Source: Pseudomonadota bacterium (GTDB lineage Bacteria; Pseudomonadota; Gammaproteobacteria; Xanthomonadales; Xanthomonadaceae). From it: 64,000 nucleotides of DNA. Position 1 is the stretch's first letter, and each line of letters starts with the position of its first letter. The notes under the pieces were generated by a model that saw nothing but the letters and a program-made list of their open reading frames with translations, was not told the DNA's origin and ran no database searches. Location: contig JAEWBY010000011.1 of NCBI GenBank assembly GCA_023390905.1, positions 98,271 to 162,270 of the forward strand, read 5' to 3'. Of this stretch, positions 26,979 through 37,581 are shown one piece after another. The position numbers and the translations under genes were made by a program.

Positions 26979-27770
26979 ATGCGCGTACTAGTGAGCAACG
27001 ACGACGGCGTTGACGCGCCCGGCATCCGCATCCTGGCGGAGGGGCTGCGCCAGGCCGGCCACGAGGTATTCGTGATCGCACCCGATCGCGACCGTTCCGG
27101 TGCCAGCAATTCGCTCACCCTCGATCTGCCGATCCGCCTCAAACGGCTGGATCATTACACCTGCAGCGTCGCTGGCACGCCGACCGACTGCGTGCACCTG
27201 GCATTGACCGGCATGCTCGAATTCGAACCGGATATCGTCGTGTCCGGCATCAACAATGCCGCCAATCTCGGTGACGACGTCATCTATTCGGGCACGGTCT
27301 CCGCCGCGATGGAAGGACGCTTCCTCGGTCTGCCGGCAGTGGCCATGTCGCTGGTGTCGCGCAACCACGAGCCACGCCATTTCGAAACGGCCGCGCGCGC
27401 GGCGGTCGAGATCGTCGCGCGCCTGAAGGCCGATCCGTTGCCCGCCGACACCATCCTCAATGTCAACGTGCCGGATCGTCCGTGGGCGGACGTGGCCGGT
27501 TTCGAAGTGACGCGCCTGGGCAACCGGCACCGATCCGAGCCCTGCGTGGCGCAGGCCGATCCGCGCGGCAGCACGGTGTACTGGATCGGGCCGGCCGGTC
27601 CGGAACAGGACGCCGGACCCGGCACCGATTTCCACGCCGTGCGCACCGGCAACATTTCCATCACGCCGATCCATGTCGACCTGACGCGCTATCAGGCGCT
27701 GGAAAAGGTGGCCGGCTGGGTGGGTGGACTCACTGCCGCGCTCGATGATCCGCAGGAGCCCGCGCAATGA
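26979..27770 (+). CDS. surE: 5'/3'-nucleotidase SurE
   Basis: A 263-residue metal-dependent nucleoside monophosphate phosphatase. The N-terminal MRVLVSNDDGVDAPGI holds the metal-binding Asp pair (D8, D9); PDRDRSGASNSLTL, VSGINNAANLGDDVIYSGTVSAAMEG and the C-terminal LTRYQAL are family blocks. GAGGAGAA precedes the ATG; an upstream in-frame codon at 26955 is rejected. It heads the surE-pcm-yqaA-nlpD operon linked to stationary-phase survival, and overlaps pcm by four bases. Confidence 0.95.
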   Translation: MRVLVSNDDGVDAPGIRILAEGLRQAGHEVFVIAPDRDRSGASNSLTLDLPIRLKRLDHYTCSVAGTPTDCVHLALTGMLEFEPDIVVSGINNAANLGDDVIYSGTVSAAMEGRFLGLPAVAMSLVSRNHEPRHFETAARAAVEIVARLKADPLPADTILNVNVPDRPWADVAGFEVTRLGNRHRSEPCVAQADPRGSTVYWIGPAGPEQDAGPGTDFHAVRTGNISITPIHVDLTRYQALEKVAGWVGGLTAALDDPQEPAQ

Positions 27771-28444
27771 CGCCGCGACTGCGCCTTCAGCCCGAAGCCG
27801 TCGGCATGGGCATGACCTCGCAGCGCGTGCGTGATCGCCTGGTCGAGCGCCTGCGCGAGTCGGGCATCCGCGACGAGAACGTGCTCAACGCCATTCGCCT
27901 GGTGCCGCGCCACCTGTTCGTCGATGAAGCGCTCGCCACGCGCGCGTATGAAGACACCGCGCTGCCGATCGGGCACAGCCAGACGATCTCGCAGCCGTGG
28001 GTGGTGGCGCGCATGACCGAAGCACTGCTCGAGACCCAGCCGAAAAAAGTGCTCGAAGTCGGCACCGGATCCGGTTATCAGGCCGCGGTGCTGGCGGTGC
28101 TCGGGCTGGAAGTGCACACAGTCGAGCGCATCGGCGATCTCCTGCGGCAGGCGCGCAAGCGTTTGCGGCAGCTTGGCATGAACGTGCGCAGCAAGCATGA
28201 CGATGGCCGCATCGGCTGGCCCGAACACGGCCCCTACGACGGCATTCTCGTCACCGCCGCCGCGCCCGCGCTGGTCAGCGCGCTGATCGATCAACTCGCC
28301 GTCGGCGGCAGCCTGATCGCACCGGTCGGCGGCGCGGGGTCGCAGTCGTTGATCCGCGTGAGCAAGCGCGAGGACGGCTCGGTGCAGGAGGAAACACTCG
28401 CGCCGGTGGTGTTCGTACCGCTGCTTTCAGGGACGCTGGATTGA
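27767..28444 (+). CDS. pcm: Protein-L-isoaspartate O-methyltransferase
   Basis: A 225-residue SAM-dependent repair enzyme that methylates isoaspartyl residues of aged proteins. Motif I is VLEVGTGSGYQAAVLA (around residue 100), preceded by the HSQTISQPWVVARMTEAL block that binds the isoaspartyl substrate; VTAAAPALVSALIDQLAVGGSLIAPVGG completes the fold. ATGA overlap with surE. Length and order match the gammaproteobacterial norm. Confidence 0.95.
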   Translation: MTPRLRLQPEAVGMGMTSQRVRDRLVERLRESGIRDENVLNAIRLVPRHLFVDEALATRAYEDTALPIGHSQTISQPWVVARMTEALLETQPKKVLEVGTGSGYQAAVLAVLGLEVHTVERIGDLLRQARKRLRQLGMNVRSKHDDGRIGWPEHGPYDGILVTAAAPALVSALIDQLAVGGSLIAPVGGAGSQSLIRVSKREDGSVQEETLAPVVFVPLLSGTLD

Positions 28445-28448
28445 GCCG

Positions 28449-29060
28449 ATGAAAATCTTCAAGCCGCTCTATGAGCGCGCCATCCAGTGGGCCCGACATC
28501 CTCGCGCGCCGGCGTTGCTCACCGGGCTGAGTTTCATCGAGGCGATCATTTTCCCGGTGATGCCGGAGGTGATGCTCGCGCCGATGTCGCTGGCCCAGCC
28601 AAGGCGCGCGCTCTGGTTCGCCACGATCAGCCTGATCGGATCGCTCGCCGGCGCACTGGTCGGCTATGCGCTGGGCCACTTTGCCTTCGCCGCGTTGCAG
28701 CCGGTGATCGAATGGCTGGGCTGGAGCGCCAGGATCGATGCGCAGGTGCTGCATCTGCGCGAGGTGGTGGCGGAGTCGCCGTGGCGCGCCTTCTGGTTGC
28801 TGGTGCTGGCCGGCTTCACGCCGATCCCGTTGAAGATATTCACTTGGGCCTCAGGCATCGTCGGCGTTCCGCTGATACCTTTTTTCGCGAGCATGCTGGT
28901 GGGTCGAGGCAAGCGCGTGTATCTGGTGGCCGGCGCGATCCGGCTGGGCGGGGCCCGCGCGGAAGCGGCGCTGCATCGCTGGATCGAACCGGTCGGCTGG
29001 ATCGCGAGCGTGCTGCTGCTCGGCCTGATCGGCTGGCTTGTCTGGCAGGCCAATACGTGA
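28449..29060 (+). CDS. yqaA: YqaA family VTT/DedA-like membrane protein
   Basis: A 203-residue inner-membrane protein with about four to five hydrophobic segments. The signature FIEAIIFPVMPEVMLAPM at residues 29-46 and the GFTPIPLKIFTWASGIVG re-entrant segment are typical of YqaA and the VTT (DedA) superfamily, some of whose members flip undecaprenyl phosphate or phospholipids. Specific activity of this subgroup is not established. It sits four bases after pcm in the conserved surE-pcm-yqaA-nlpD order. Confidence 0.87.
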   Translation: MKIFKPLYERAIQWARHPRAPALLTGLSFIEAIIFPVMPEVMLAPMSLAQPRRALWFATISLIGSLAGALVGYALGHFAFAALQPVIEWLGWSARIDAQVLHLREVVAESPWRAFWLLVLAGFTPIPLKIFTWASGIVGVPLIPFFASMLVGRGKRVYLVAGAIRLGGARAEAALHRWIEPVGWIASVLLLGLIGWLVWQANT

Positions 29061-29095
29061 ACCCTCGTGCACATGCAGCGGAGCGGAACCAGCGA

Positions 29096-29878
29096 ATGAC
29101 CCAAGCCCCACGTGCCCTCATCCTGATCGCCGTTGCACTGCTGGCTGCGTGCAGCAGCACCGTGGTGCGTGAGACCGGTGGTTCGACGCGTGGCGCATCG
29201 GCGTCCCAACCCAAGCCCGGTCAGACTGTGCGCGTGCAGCGTGGCGAAACGCTGTACGGCATCGCGTTCCGCAATGGCATCGACTTCCGCGATCTGGCTG
29301 CCTGGAACAGCATCGGCTCGCCGTACACGATCTATCCGGGGCAGGTGCTGCGCCTCTATCCGGGCACGGGGGGCAGCCGCAGGCCGGCGGGTTCTTCCAC
29401 GGCAGCAACCAGCGGTGCGGCGCGCCCCGGAAGCGGAAAGCCGGCAACGTCGGCGACCACGCCGCCGGCCCGCCCCGTCGCCACTACGCCCACGCCTGCG
29501 AACAGTGGATTCGCCTGGCGCTGGCCGGCCGATGGCCATGTCATCGCGCGCTTCACGCCCGGCGACGCCACCCGGCAGGGCATCGACATCGCCGGCGCGA
29601 GCGGGCAGGCCGTGCGCGCGGCCGCCGACGGCGTGGTGGTCTATTCCGGCGCGGGCCTGGTGGGGTATGGCGAACTGATCATCGTCAAGCACAGCGACGC
29701 ATGGCTGTCGGCATACGGACACAATCGCAAACGACTGGTCAACGAAGGCCAGAACGTGCGCGCCGGCCAGCAGATCGCCGAGATGGGCAGCTCAGGCGCG
29801 GCGCGCGAAATGCTGCACTTCGAAATCCGCTACAACGGCAAGCCGGTCGATCCGCTGCAATACCTGCCTTCGCGTTGA
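29096..29878 (+). CDS. nlpD: NlpD-like lipoprotein, LysM plus degenerate M23 domain
   Basis: A 260-residue lipoprotein: lipobox LLAAC after a short hydrophobic segment, a LysM domain (about residues 40-85, VQRGETLYGIAFRNGIDFRDLAAWN), a Pro/Thr/Ala linker, and a C-terminal M23/LytM domain. The M23 zinc ligands are missing: GIDIAGASGQ replaces H-x-G-x-D and LHFEIR replaces H-x-H, as in NlpD/EnvC, which activate amidases such as AmiC rather than cut wall themselves. I prefer the ATG at 29096 because the signal peptide follows directly; a GTG at 29057 overlapping the yqaA stop is possible. rpoS does not follow, unlike in enteric bacteria. Confidence 0.9.
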   Translation: MTQAPRALILIAVALLAACSSTVVRETGGSTRGASASQPKPGQTVRVQRGETLYGIAFRNGIDFRDLAAWNSIGSPYTIYPGQVLRLYPGTGGSRRPAGSSTAATSGAARPGSGKPATSATTPPARPVATTPTPANSGFAWRWPADGHVIARFTPGDATRQGIDIAGASGQAVRAAADGVVVYSGAGLVGYGELIIVKHSDAWLSAYGHNRKRLVNEGQNVRAGQQIAEMGSSGAAREMLHFEIRYNGKPVDPLQYLPSR

Positions 29879-29926
29879 AAAAACGCCACCGGCAGGGCAA
29901 CCGTCGCCGCGCCGGCCCGATATCGA

Positions 29927-30304
29927 TCAGCGCGGGGCGATCAGGAATCCCGCAGCCACGCGCCGCCCTTCGCCGGCCAGCACGTTGAACGTGCGCGCCG
30001 CCGCCGCATTGGTCATGATCTCGATGCCCACCCCGCGTGTCAGACCGGCCGCCATCACCACCGCGGGCGGAAAGACCTGGCGATCCCCGGTGCCCAGCAG
30101 GATGACCTCCGGCTGCATCTCCAGCAAGGGCGCCAGGTGATCCGGGATCAGGTCGGACACCGCCGAAGGCGCCCAGTCTTCCCGGAGTTCCGAGGGTGAG
30201 AGCACGAAGCTGCGGGTGAGCACGCGGTCGTTGACCCGGGCGCTATCGCCGCTGGCGCTGCGGAGTGCGTAGGCGTAGTCGGGGCGTTCGTGGTTCAGTT
30301 GCAT
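29927..30304 (-). CDS. Mth938-like domain (DUF498) protein
   Basis: A 125-residue protein of the Mth938/NDUFAF3 family. The core fits the fold: SFVLSPSELREDWAPSAVSDLIPDHLAPLLEMQPEVILLGTGDRQVFPP, then GVGIEIMTNAAAARTFNVLAGEGRRVAAGFLI. The eukaryotic homologue is a complex I assembly factor; the bacterial role is unknown. It is tail-to-tail with nlpD and 18 bases downstream of yhbY on the same strand. Confidence 0.85.
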   Translation of the reverse strand: MQLNHERPDYAYALRSASGDSARVNDRVLTRSFVLSPSELREDWAPSAVSDLIPDHLAPLLEMQPEVILLGTGDRQVFPPAVVMAAGLTRGVGIEIMTNAAAARTFNVLAGEGRRVAAGFLIAPR

Positions 30305-30322
30305 CGGAGCGCGGATGCGTCC

Positions 30323-30628
30323 TCAGGCACGCGGCAACACGATCTGGCGGCGTTCGCGGCTCGGGCGGTACAGCACGGCGGTGTGGCCGATGCGCTGCAC
30401 CAGCGCCGCGCCGGTCTGATCGGCGAGTTGGGCGATCATCGCGTCGCGGGCCTCGCGACCTTCGCCGGACACCTTGACCTTGACCAGTTCGTGGTGCTCG
30501 AGCACGCCGTCCAGTTCCGCGATGAAGGCCGGGGTGACTCCCTTTCCGCCAATCTGCAGCAGCGCTTTCAGGTCATGGGCCTGGCCACGCAGGAATCGGG
30601 TCTGGGCAGAAGTCAGGACAACGGGCAT
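30323..30628 (-). CDS. yhbY: Ribosome assembly RNA-binding protein YhbY (CRM domain)
   Basis: A 101-residue CRM-domain protein that associates with pre-50S ribosomal particles. LTSAQTRFLRGQAHDLKALLQIGGKGVTPAFIAELDGVLEHHELVKVKV contains the GxxG-type loop (IGGKGV) of the CRM RNA-binding surface. It is divergent from rlmE, the same arrangement as yhbY/rrmJ in E. coli, with 94 bases between the starts. Confidence 0.94.
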   Translation of the reverse strand: MPVVLTSAQTRFLRGQAHDLKALLQIGGKGVTPAFIAELDGVLEHHELVKVKVSGEGREARDAMIAQLADQTGAALVQRIGHTAVLYRPSRERRQIVLPRA

Positions 30629-30722
30629 GCAGGACGCAACAGTGGGGAAGGAGGTTCAGGGTATCATGGCCGCCTTTCCCGCCGCCCGCGCAGGCTGTCG
30701 CAAAGCCCGCGGAGACTCCCCG

Positions 30723-31355
30723 ATGGCCACCCGCAGCAAGAGCAGCCAACGCTGGCTGCGTGAACATTTCTCCGATCCCTACGTGAAGAAGGCGCAGGCC
30801 GAGGGCATGCGCTCGCGCGCCGCGTACAAGCTCGAGGAGCTGATCGCGCGCGATCGCCTGCTCAGGCCGGGCATGGTGGTGGTCGATCTGGGCGCCGCGC
30901 CGGGCGGCTGGTCGCAGTACGTGCGGCAGGCGCTGGGTGACAGCGGCCGCGTGGTGGCGATGGACATCCTCGACATGCCGCCGCTGGCGGGGGTGGAGTT
31001 CCTTCACGGGGACTTCAGGGAACAGGACGTGTCATCGAAGCTGGACGCCATGCTCGGTGGCCAGCCGGTGGACCTTGTACTGTCGGATATGGCCCCCAAT
31101 AAGAGCGGTGTGGACGCGGTGGACCAGCCGCGGGCGATGTATCTGGCGGAACTGGCGATGGACTTCGCCGATGGCCACCTCAAGCCCGGCGGCGCGTTCC
31201 TGATCAAGCTGTTCCAGGGAACCGGGTTCGACGAGTACGTCAGGGAGCTGCGGCGTCGTTACGACCGCGTGGTCATCCGCAAGCCGGATGCCTCGCGCAA
31301 GCGGTCGCCGGAGGTCTACGCCCTCGGACAGGGCAAGCGTGTCGAGATGAAGTAA
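30723..31355 (+). CDS. rlmE: 23S rRNA (uridine(2552)-2'-O)-methyltransferase
   Basis: A 210-residue FtsJ/RrmJ methyltransferase of 23S rRNA U2552, a late step in 50S assembly. SAM motif VVVDLGAAPGGWSQY, VVAMDILDM and the catalytic K-D-K-E tetrad are evident (Lys in the SRAAYKLEEL region, Asp in VLSDMAPN, Lys in FLIKLFQGTG). The ATG at 30723 gives the conserved start (SQRWLREHFSDPYV); longer frames upstream cross the yhbY divergence. A TATCAT at 30662-30667 is a possible -10. Confidence 0.95.
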   Translation: MATRSKSSQRWLREHFSDPYVKKAQAEGMRSRAAYKLEELIARDRLLRPGMVVVDLGAAPGGWSQYVRQALGDSGRVVAMDILDMPPLAGVEFLHGDFREQDVSSKLDAMLGGQPVDLVLSDMAPNKSGVDAVDQPRAMYLAELAMDFADGHLKPGGAFLIKLFQGTGFDEYVRELRRRYDRVVIRKPDASRKRSPEVYALGQGKRVEMK

Positions 31356-31398
31356 GGTGGTCCAACGTGGGCATTGAGAACGAGGTACGGCGGGGCTG

Positions 31399-33330
<1,932 letters not shown>

Positions 33331-33353
33331 TTGCGTGTTCACGTACTCCAGAG

Positions 33354-33377
33354 AGCCGGCGTTTCGCCGGCTTTTTG
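33354..33377 (+). terminator. Intrinsic terminator of ftsH
   Basis: AGCCGGCG, loop TTT, CGCCGGCT followed immediately by a T-run and GTTG: an eight-pair stem with U tract, 24 bases after the ftsH stop. Confidence 0.88.
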
Positions 33378-33497
33378 TTGCGCGTGTGAGCGCGGACTGT
33401 CGGCATCGGCGTGCGGTCACAAACGCCAGCCTCGAACGTCCCTGATTTTGTGGATAATCCGGACGCAACGGGCGGCCGGCCGCGACAGGAGTTCGGG

Positions 33498-33647
33498 ATG
33501 AGCAACAGACAGATGGGCTGGATGGCAATCGGCATCGGCGTGGGCGCCGCAATCGGTGCGGCGACCGGGCAACTGGCCGTGTGGATCGCGGTGGGCGCGG
33601 GCTTCGGCGCCGCGATGAGCCGCGCCGGCGCGCGGTGCCTGCGCTGA
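33498..33647 (+). CDS. 49-residue glycine-zipper membrane protein
   Basis: A small ORF starting with ATG at 33498, with CAGGAG nine bases upstream. After MSNRQMGW it is a single hydrophobic, Gly/Ala-rich segment (AIGIGVGAAIGAATGQLAVWIAVGAGFGAAM) of glycine-zipper type, ending SRAGARCLR. Its TGA overlaps the folP ATG by one base, so folP translation is probably coupled to it. A positive C-terminus predicts either orientation; function unknown. Confidence 0.7.
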   Translation: MSNRQMGWMAIGIGVGAAIGAATGQLAVWIAVGAGFGAAMSRAGARCLR

Positions 33648-34546
33648 TGTTCGACACCACGCCGCAACTGGAATGCGCCGGCCGCGTGCTGAGGCTCGAT
33701 CGCCCACGCGTCATGGGCATCGTCAACGTGACGCCGGATTCGTTTTCCGATGGCGGCGCGCATGCCACGCTCGAAGCGGCGGTCGCGCATGGCCTGGAAC
33801 TGGCCGCGCAGGGTGCGGATCTGCTGGACGTGGGCGGCGAATCGACTCGTCCGGGCGCGGCGGACGTTTCCGTCGAGGAGGAACTGCGTCGCGTCATTCC
33901 GGTGATCGAGCGGCTGGCGCGCGAAACCTCGCTGCCCATCAGCATCGACACGTCCAAGCCGGAAGTCATGCAAGCGGCCATCGCCGCCGGCGCGGGCCTG
34001 ATCAATGACGTGTACGGATTACGCCGCGAAGGCGCGCTGGATGCGGCCGCCGCGCTCGGCGTGCCGGTGGTGCTGATGCATATGCAGGGCGAGCCGCGAT
34101 CGATGCAGGCCGCGCCGCACTACGACGATGTGGTGGGCGAGGTGCACCGCTTCCTCGCCGAGCGCATTTTTGCCGCGGAAATGGCCGGCATCGCGAAGAA
34201 GAACCTGATCGTCGATCCAGGTTTCGGCTTCGGCAAGAACACCGCGCACAACCTCGCGCTGCTGGCCGGGCTGCAACGTTTCACCGAACTCGGCGTGCCG
34301 GTATTGGCCGGGTTGTCGCGCAAGCGCAGCCTGGGCGAACTGACCGGACGCGACGTGGCGAGCGAACGCGTCGCCGCCTCCATCGCCGCACATCTGATCG
34401 CCGCGCAGCGCGGCGCGAACATCCTGCGCGTGCATGATGTGGCCCAGACCGTGGACGCGCTGAAGATCTGGAACGCGGTCGCGGCGGTGCCGATGCCGCG
34501 CAGCGCGGCCGCCTCTCCAACCCTGCGCTGGCCCGACGAGGATTGA
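33647..34546 (+). CDS. folP: Dihydropteroate synthase
   Basis: A 299-residue TIM-barrel enzyme condensing p-aminobenzoate with 6-hydroxymethyl-dihydropterin pyrophosphate, the sulfonamide target. Motifs: MGIVNVTPDSFSDGG, DVGGESTRPGA, ISIDTSKPEV, GLINDVYGL, VVLMHMQG, DPGFGFGKN, and SRKRSLG. The ATG at 33647 overlaps the stop of the small membrane ORF. ftsH-folP neighbourhood is conserved, although glmM is not next to it here. Confidence 0.95.
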   Translation: MFDTTPQLECAGRVLRLDRPRVMGIVNVTPDSFSDGGAHATLEAAVAHGLELAAQGADLLDVGGESTRPGAADVSVEEELRRVIPVIERLARETSLPISIDTSKPEVMQAAIAAGAGLINDVYGLRREGALDAAAALGVPVVLMHMQGEPRSMQAAPHYDDVVGEVHRFLAERIFAAEMAGIAKKNLIVDPGFGFGKNTAHNLALLAGLQRFTELGVPVLAGLSRKRSLGELTGRDVASERVAASIAAHLIAAQRGANILRVHDVAQTVDALKIWNAVAAVPMPRSAAASPTLRWPDED

Positions 34547-34600
34547 TGTCGTTGCGGGCCGTGGGCCGCGTCACGCGGTCTCGCCGCCACGGGCGGATGC

Positions 34601-34606
34601 GACAAT
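34601..34606 (+). promoter_or_regulatory. Putative -10 hexamer for leaderless miaA transcript
   Basis: GACAAT ends six bases before the ATG at 34613, and the six bases (GGCGGC) contain no Shine-Dalgarno. The -35 region is not convincing. Confidence 0.4.
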
Positions 34607-34612
34607 GGCGGC

Positions 34613-35569
34613 ATGCCGATCGACACGCGTCCTCCCGCCATTGCCCTGATGGGGCCCACCGCCTCGGGCAAGACCGCGCTGGCGATGGAGTGGGCCGAGC
34701 GGCTTGGCGGTGAAATCGTCAGTGTCGATTCGGCGCTGGTCTATCGCGGTCTGGATATCGGCGCCGCCAAGCCCGATGCCGCCATGCGGGCGCGGGTGCC
34801 GCATCACCTGATCGACGTGCGCGATCCGTGGCAGACCTGTTCGGCCGCCGAATTCGCGACACTGGCCCGCTACGCAATGGACGACATCGCCGAACGCGGC
34901 AAGCTGCCGATCCTGGCGGGCGGCACCGGGTTGTACTTCCGCGCATTGCTGGAGGGGCTGTCGCCGATGCCCGAAGCCGACGCACGGCAACGCGAAGCCA
35001 TCACCGCCGAAGCCGCCGAACGCGGATGGCCGGCCTTGCACGCGGAACTGGCCAGGGTCGATCCCGAAGCGGCCGCGCGCATCCATGCCACCGATCCGCA
35101 GCGCATCCAGCGCGCGCTCGAGGTCTATCGACTGACCGGCAAACCGATCAGCCAATGGCAACGCGAACAGCTCCGGCGTCCGTTTCCGTTCCGCGTGCTG
35201 AAGCTGGTGCTGGCACCGGACGATCGTGCAGTCCTGCATGCGCGCATCGCGCAGCGGTTCGACGCCATGCTCGCCGAAGGTTTTCTCGATGAAGTGCGGC
35301 GCCTTCGTGCATTGCCCGCCATGCAGGCCGTGGCCGCCCCGCTGGATCTGCCCGCCGTGCGCGCGGTCGGCTACCGGCAGGCCTGGGAACATCTGGACGG
35401 AGTGATTTCGCGGGAAGCGTTCCGCGATCGCGCCATCGTCGCCACCCGCCAGCTCGCCAAGCGCCAACTGACCTGGCTGCGTGGCGAGCTGGACGCCCGC
35501 TGGTTCGACCCGCTCGGCGGACGCAGCGCCCTGGAACAGGCCCGGCAGTTGTTTCTGGGGTCTGCGTAG
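34613..35569 (+). CDS. miaA: tRNA dimethylallyltransferase
   Basis: A 318-residue enzyme that prenylates A37 of tRNAs reading UNN codons. P-loop MGPTASGKTALAMEW, the catalytic Asp/Thr region VSVDSALVYRGLDIGAAKP, GGTGLYFRALLEGL, and the tRNA-binding AVGYRQAWEHLDG and RQLAKRQLTWLR blocks are present. It precedes hfq, as in E. coli miaA-hfq-hflX-hflK-hflC. The substrate dimethylallyl diphosphate comes from the MEP pathway (ispD/ispF upstream). Confidence 0.95.
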   Translation: MPIDTRPPAIALMGPTASGKTALAMEWAERLGGEIVSVDSALVYRGLDIGAAKPDAAMRARVPHHLIDVRDPWQTCSAAEFATLARYAMDDIAERGKLPILAGGTGLYFRALLEGLSPMPEADARQREAITAEAAERGWPALHAELARVDPEAAARIHATDPQRIQRALEVYRLTGKPISQWQREQLRRPFPFRVLKLVLAPDDRAVLHARIAQRFDAMLAEGFLDEVRRLRALPAMQAVAAPLDLPAVRAVGYRQAWEHLDGVISREAFRDRAIVATRQLAKRQLTWLRGELDARWFDPLGGRSALEQARQLFLGSA

Positions 35570-35682
35570 CTGGTCAAACGGCCCCGGTTGTGTAACATCG
35601 ACCCCGCCGGGTTGCGCACTGGGGAACAGGACGCGCGCCCGGCGACACAATTATTCCAATAAGCAACACTGGGAGTTCGCCA

Positions 35683-35961
35683 ATGTCCAAGGGGCAATCC
35701 TTGCAGGATCCTTTCCTGAATGCGCTTCGCCGTGAGCGGGTGCCGGTTTCGGTCTACCTCGTCAACGGCATCAAGTTGCAGGGAACCATCGAATCCTTCG
35801 ATCAGTTCGTCGTCCTGCTGCGCAATACCGTCAGCCAGATGGTCTACAAGCACGCCATTTCCACCGTGGTTCCGGCCCGCAACGTGCGCGTGGGACCGGG
35901 CGGCGGCTACGTCCAGCAGGGCGAGGGCGGTGCGGGCGAGGAAGACGCGGAACAGGCCTGA
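35683..35961 (+). CDS. hfq: RNA chaperone Hfq
   Basis: A 92-residue hexameric Sm-like protein that pairs small RNAs with mRNAs. Sm1 is QSLQDPFLNALRRERVPVSVYLVNGIKLQGTIESFDQFVVLL, and Sm2 has the YKHAISTVVP motif with the proximal-face YKH. The rim motif (RRER) is intact. The C-terminal tail is short, Gly/Glu-rich and acidic. GGGAG precedes the ATG. A GC-rich inverted repeat shortly after the stop (35971-35998) may attenuate transcription into hflX. Confidence 0.97.
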   Translation: MSKGQSLQDPFLNALRRERVPVSVYLVNGIKLQGTIESFDQFVVLLRNTVSQMVYKHAISTVVPARNVRVGPGGGYVQQGEGGAGEEDAEQA

Positions 35962-36138
35962 CCTGCCAGCGTTCCCGGGCCCGGGACGTGTCCGGGCCAC
36001 ACGCGGAAAGCATGGGATGGCGGGGGACGGCTGTCCGGCGCGCCGTTCATCGGGCCCAGGGTGGAATCGGCTGATTCCGTCCCCATAACGTCCGGGGCGC
36101 GATCGTGCGCCGCGACCTGATGAGATACCGCCTCCTCC

Positions 36139-37440
36139 ATGTTTGAACGTTCCCGCAAGGGCGAACACGCACTCCTCATCCAGCCCCATGCCGGCGGTCC
36201 GCCGGATGAAGGGGCATCGGAAGAATTCACCGATCTGGCCCGCTCCGCCGGCGCCAGCATCGCCGCATTGCTGACCGCGCGCATCGATCGGCCGAATCCC
36301 TCGACCTTGATCGGCAGCGGCAAGCTCGAGGAAATCAAGGCCGCGGCCGAGGCGACCGGTGCGGATCTGGTGCTGGTCAACTATCCGTTGTCACCGGGCC
36401 AGGAACGCAATCTCGAACGCTACCTGGAACGGCGCGTGCTCGATCGCACCGGGCTGATCCTCGACATCTTCGCCCAGCGTGCGCGCAGCCACGAAGGCAA
36501 GTTGCAGGTCGAACTGGCCCAGCTCAAGCACATGGCCACGCGCCTGGTGCGCGGCTGGACCCACCTGGAGCGCCAGCGTGGCGGTTCGATCGGCCTGCGC
36601 GGCCCCGGCGAAACCCAGTTGGAAACCGACCGCCGCCTGTTGCAGAAACGCGTCGAGCAACTGCAGAAGCGGCTCGAGAAAGTCGAAGTGCAGCGCACCC
36701 AGATGCGTCGCGCGCGCGTGCGCAGCGAACTGCCGCGCGTGGCGCTGGTCGGTTACACCAATGCCGGAAAATCAACGCTGTTCAACACGCTGACCGGCGC
36801 AGAGGCCTACGCGGCCGATCAATTGTTCGCCACGCTCGATCCCACCGTGCGCCGCATCGAATTGCCCGGCGGCAGCGTGGTGCTGGCCGACACCGTGGGC
36901 TTCGTGCGCGATCTGCCGCACGAACTGGTGGCGGCATTCCGTTCGACCCTGTCCGAAGCGCGCGAAGCGGATCTGCTGCTCCACGTGGTCGATGCGGCCG
37001 ACCCGCTGCGCGAAGAGCGGATCGCGCAGGTCGATGAAGTGCTGCAGGCCATCGGCGCCGGCGATATTCCGCAGGTGCTGGTGTTCAACAAGATCGATCG
37101 CATCGAAGGAGCGACGCCGCGCCACGACCAGCCGGCCGACACGCGCGAACGGGTCTGGATATCCGCGCGCGACGGTGTCGGCATGGATCTGCTGCGAGAT
37201 GCGCTGGCGCAGCGCCTCGGCCTGGAACGCCTGCTCGGCACGGTGCACCTGGGCGCCCATTCGGCGCGACTGCGTTCGCGGTTGCATGCGATCGGCGCCG
37301 TACGGGGCGAACATCACGACGAAACCGGATGGCATCTGGATCTGGACATGGCGCTGGCCGATGCGCGGCGGCTCGCCGCCGAAGCCGGTGGCCACGCACT
37401 GGAATCATTGCTGCCGGTGCGCCCGGATCCGGGATTCTGA
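36139..37440 (+). CDS. hflX: GTPase HflX
   Basis: A 433-residue ribosome-associated GTPase that splits stalled 70S ribosomes. The N-terminal HflX domain includes NPSTLIGSGKLEEIKAAAE, NYPLSPGQERNLERYL and the Gly-rich GGSIGLRGPGETQLETDRRLL, followed by a coiled coil (about 165-190) and the G domain: G1 GYTNAGKSTLFNTLTG, G2 in the FATLDPT switch, G3 DTVGF, G4 NKID. It is between hfq and hflK in the classical order. Confidence 0.95.
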   Translation: MFERSRKGEHALLIQPHAGGPPDEGASEEFTDLARSAGASIAALLTARIDRPNPSTLIGSGKLEEIKAAAEATGADLVLVNYPLSPGQERNLERYLERRVLDRTGLILDIFAQRARSHEGKLQVELAQLKHMATRLVRGWTHLERQRGGSIGLRGPGETQLETDRRLLQKRVEQLQKRLEKVEVQRTQMRRARVRSELPRVALVGYTNAGKSTLFNTLTGAEAYAADQLFATLDPTVRRIELPGGSVVLADTVGFVRDLPHELVAAFRSTLSEAREADLLLHVVDAADPLREERIAQVDEVLQAIGAGDIPQVLVFNKIDRIEGATPRHDQPADTRERVWISARDGVGMDLLRDALAQRLGLERLLGTVHLGAHSARLRSRLHAIGAVRGEHHDETGWHLDLDMALADARRLAAEAGGHALESLLPVRPDPGF

Positions 37441-37581
37441 CCACGGCGCGCCGATCATGGCGATGTGATCGCGGCGCGTTGCCCGGGCCTTCCGACCCTT
37501 GTCCGGGCCGCTGGAATCCCTATCTTGTAGAATCAGAACGCGTCGGTTTCGGCCCACGCAATCCTTGACGATGGAGTGGGC

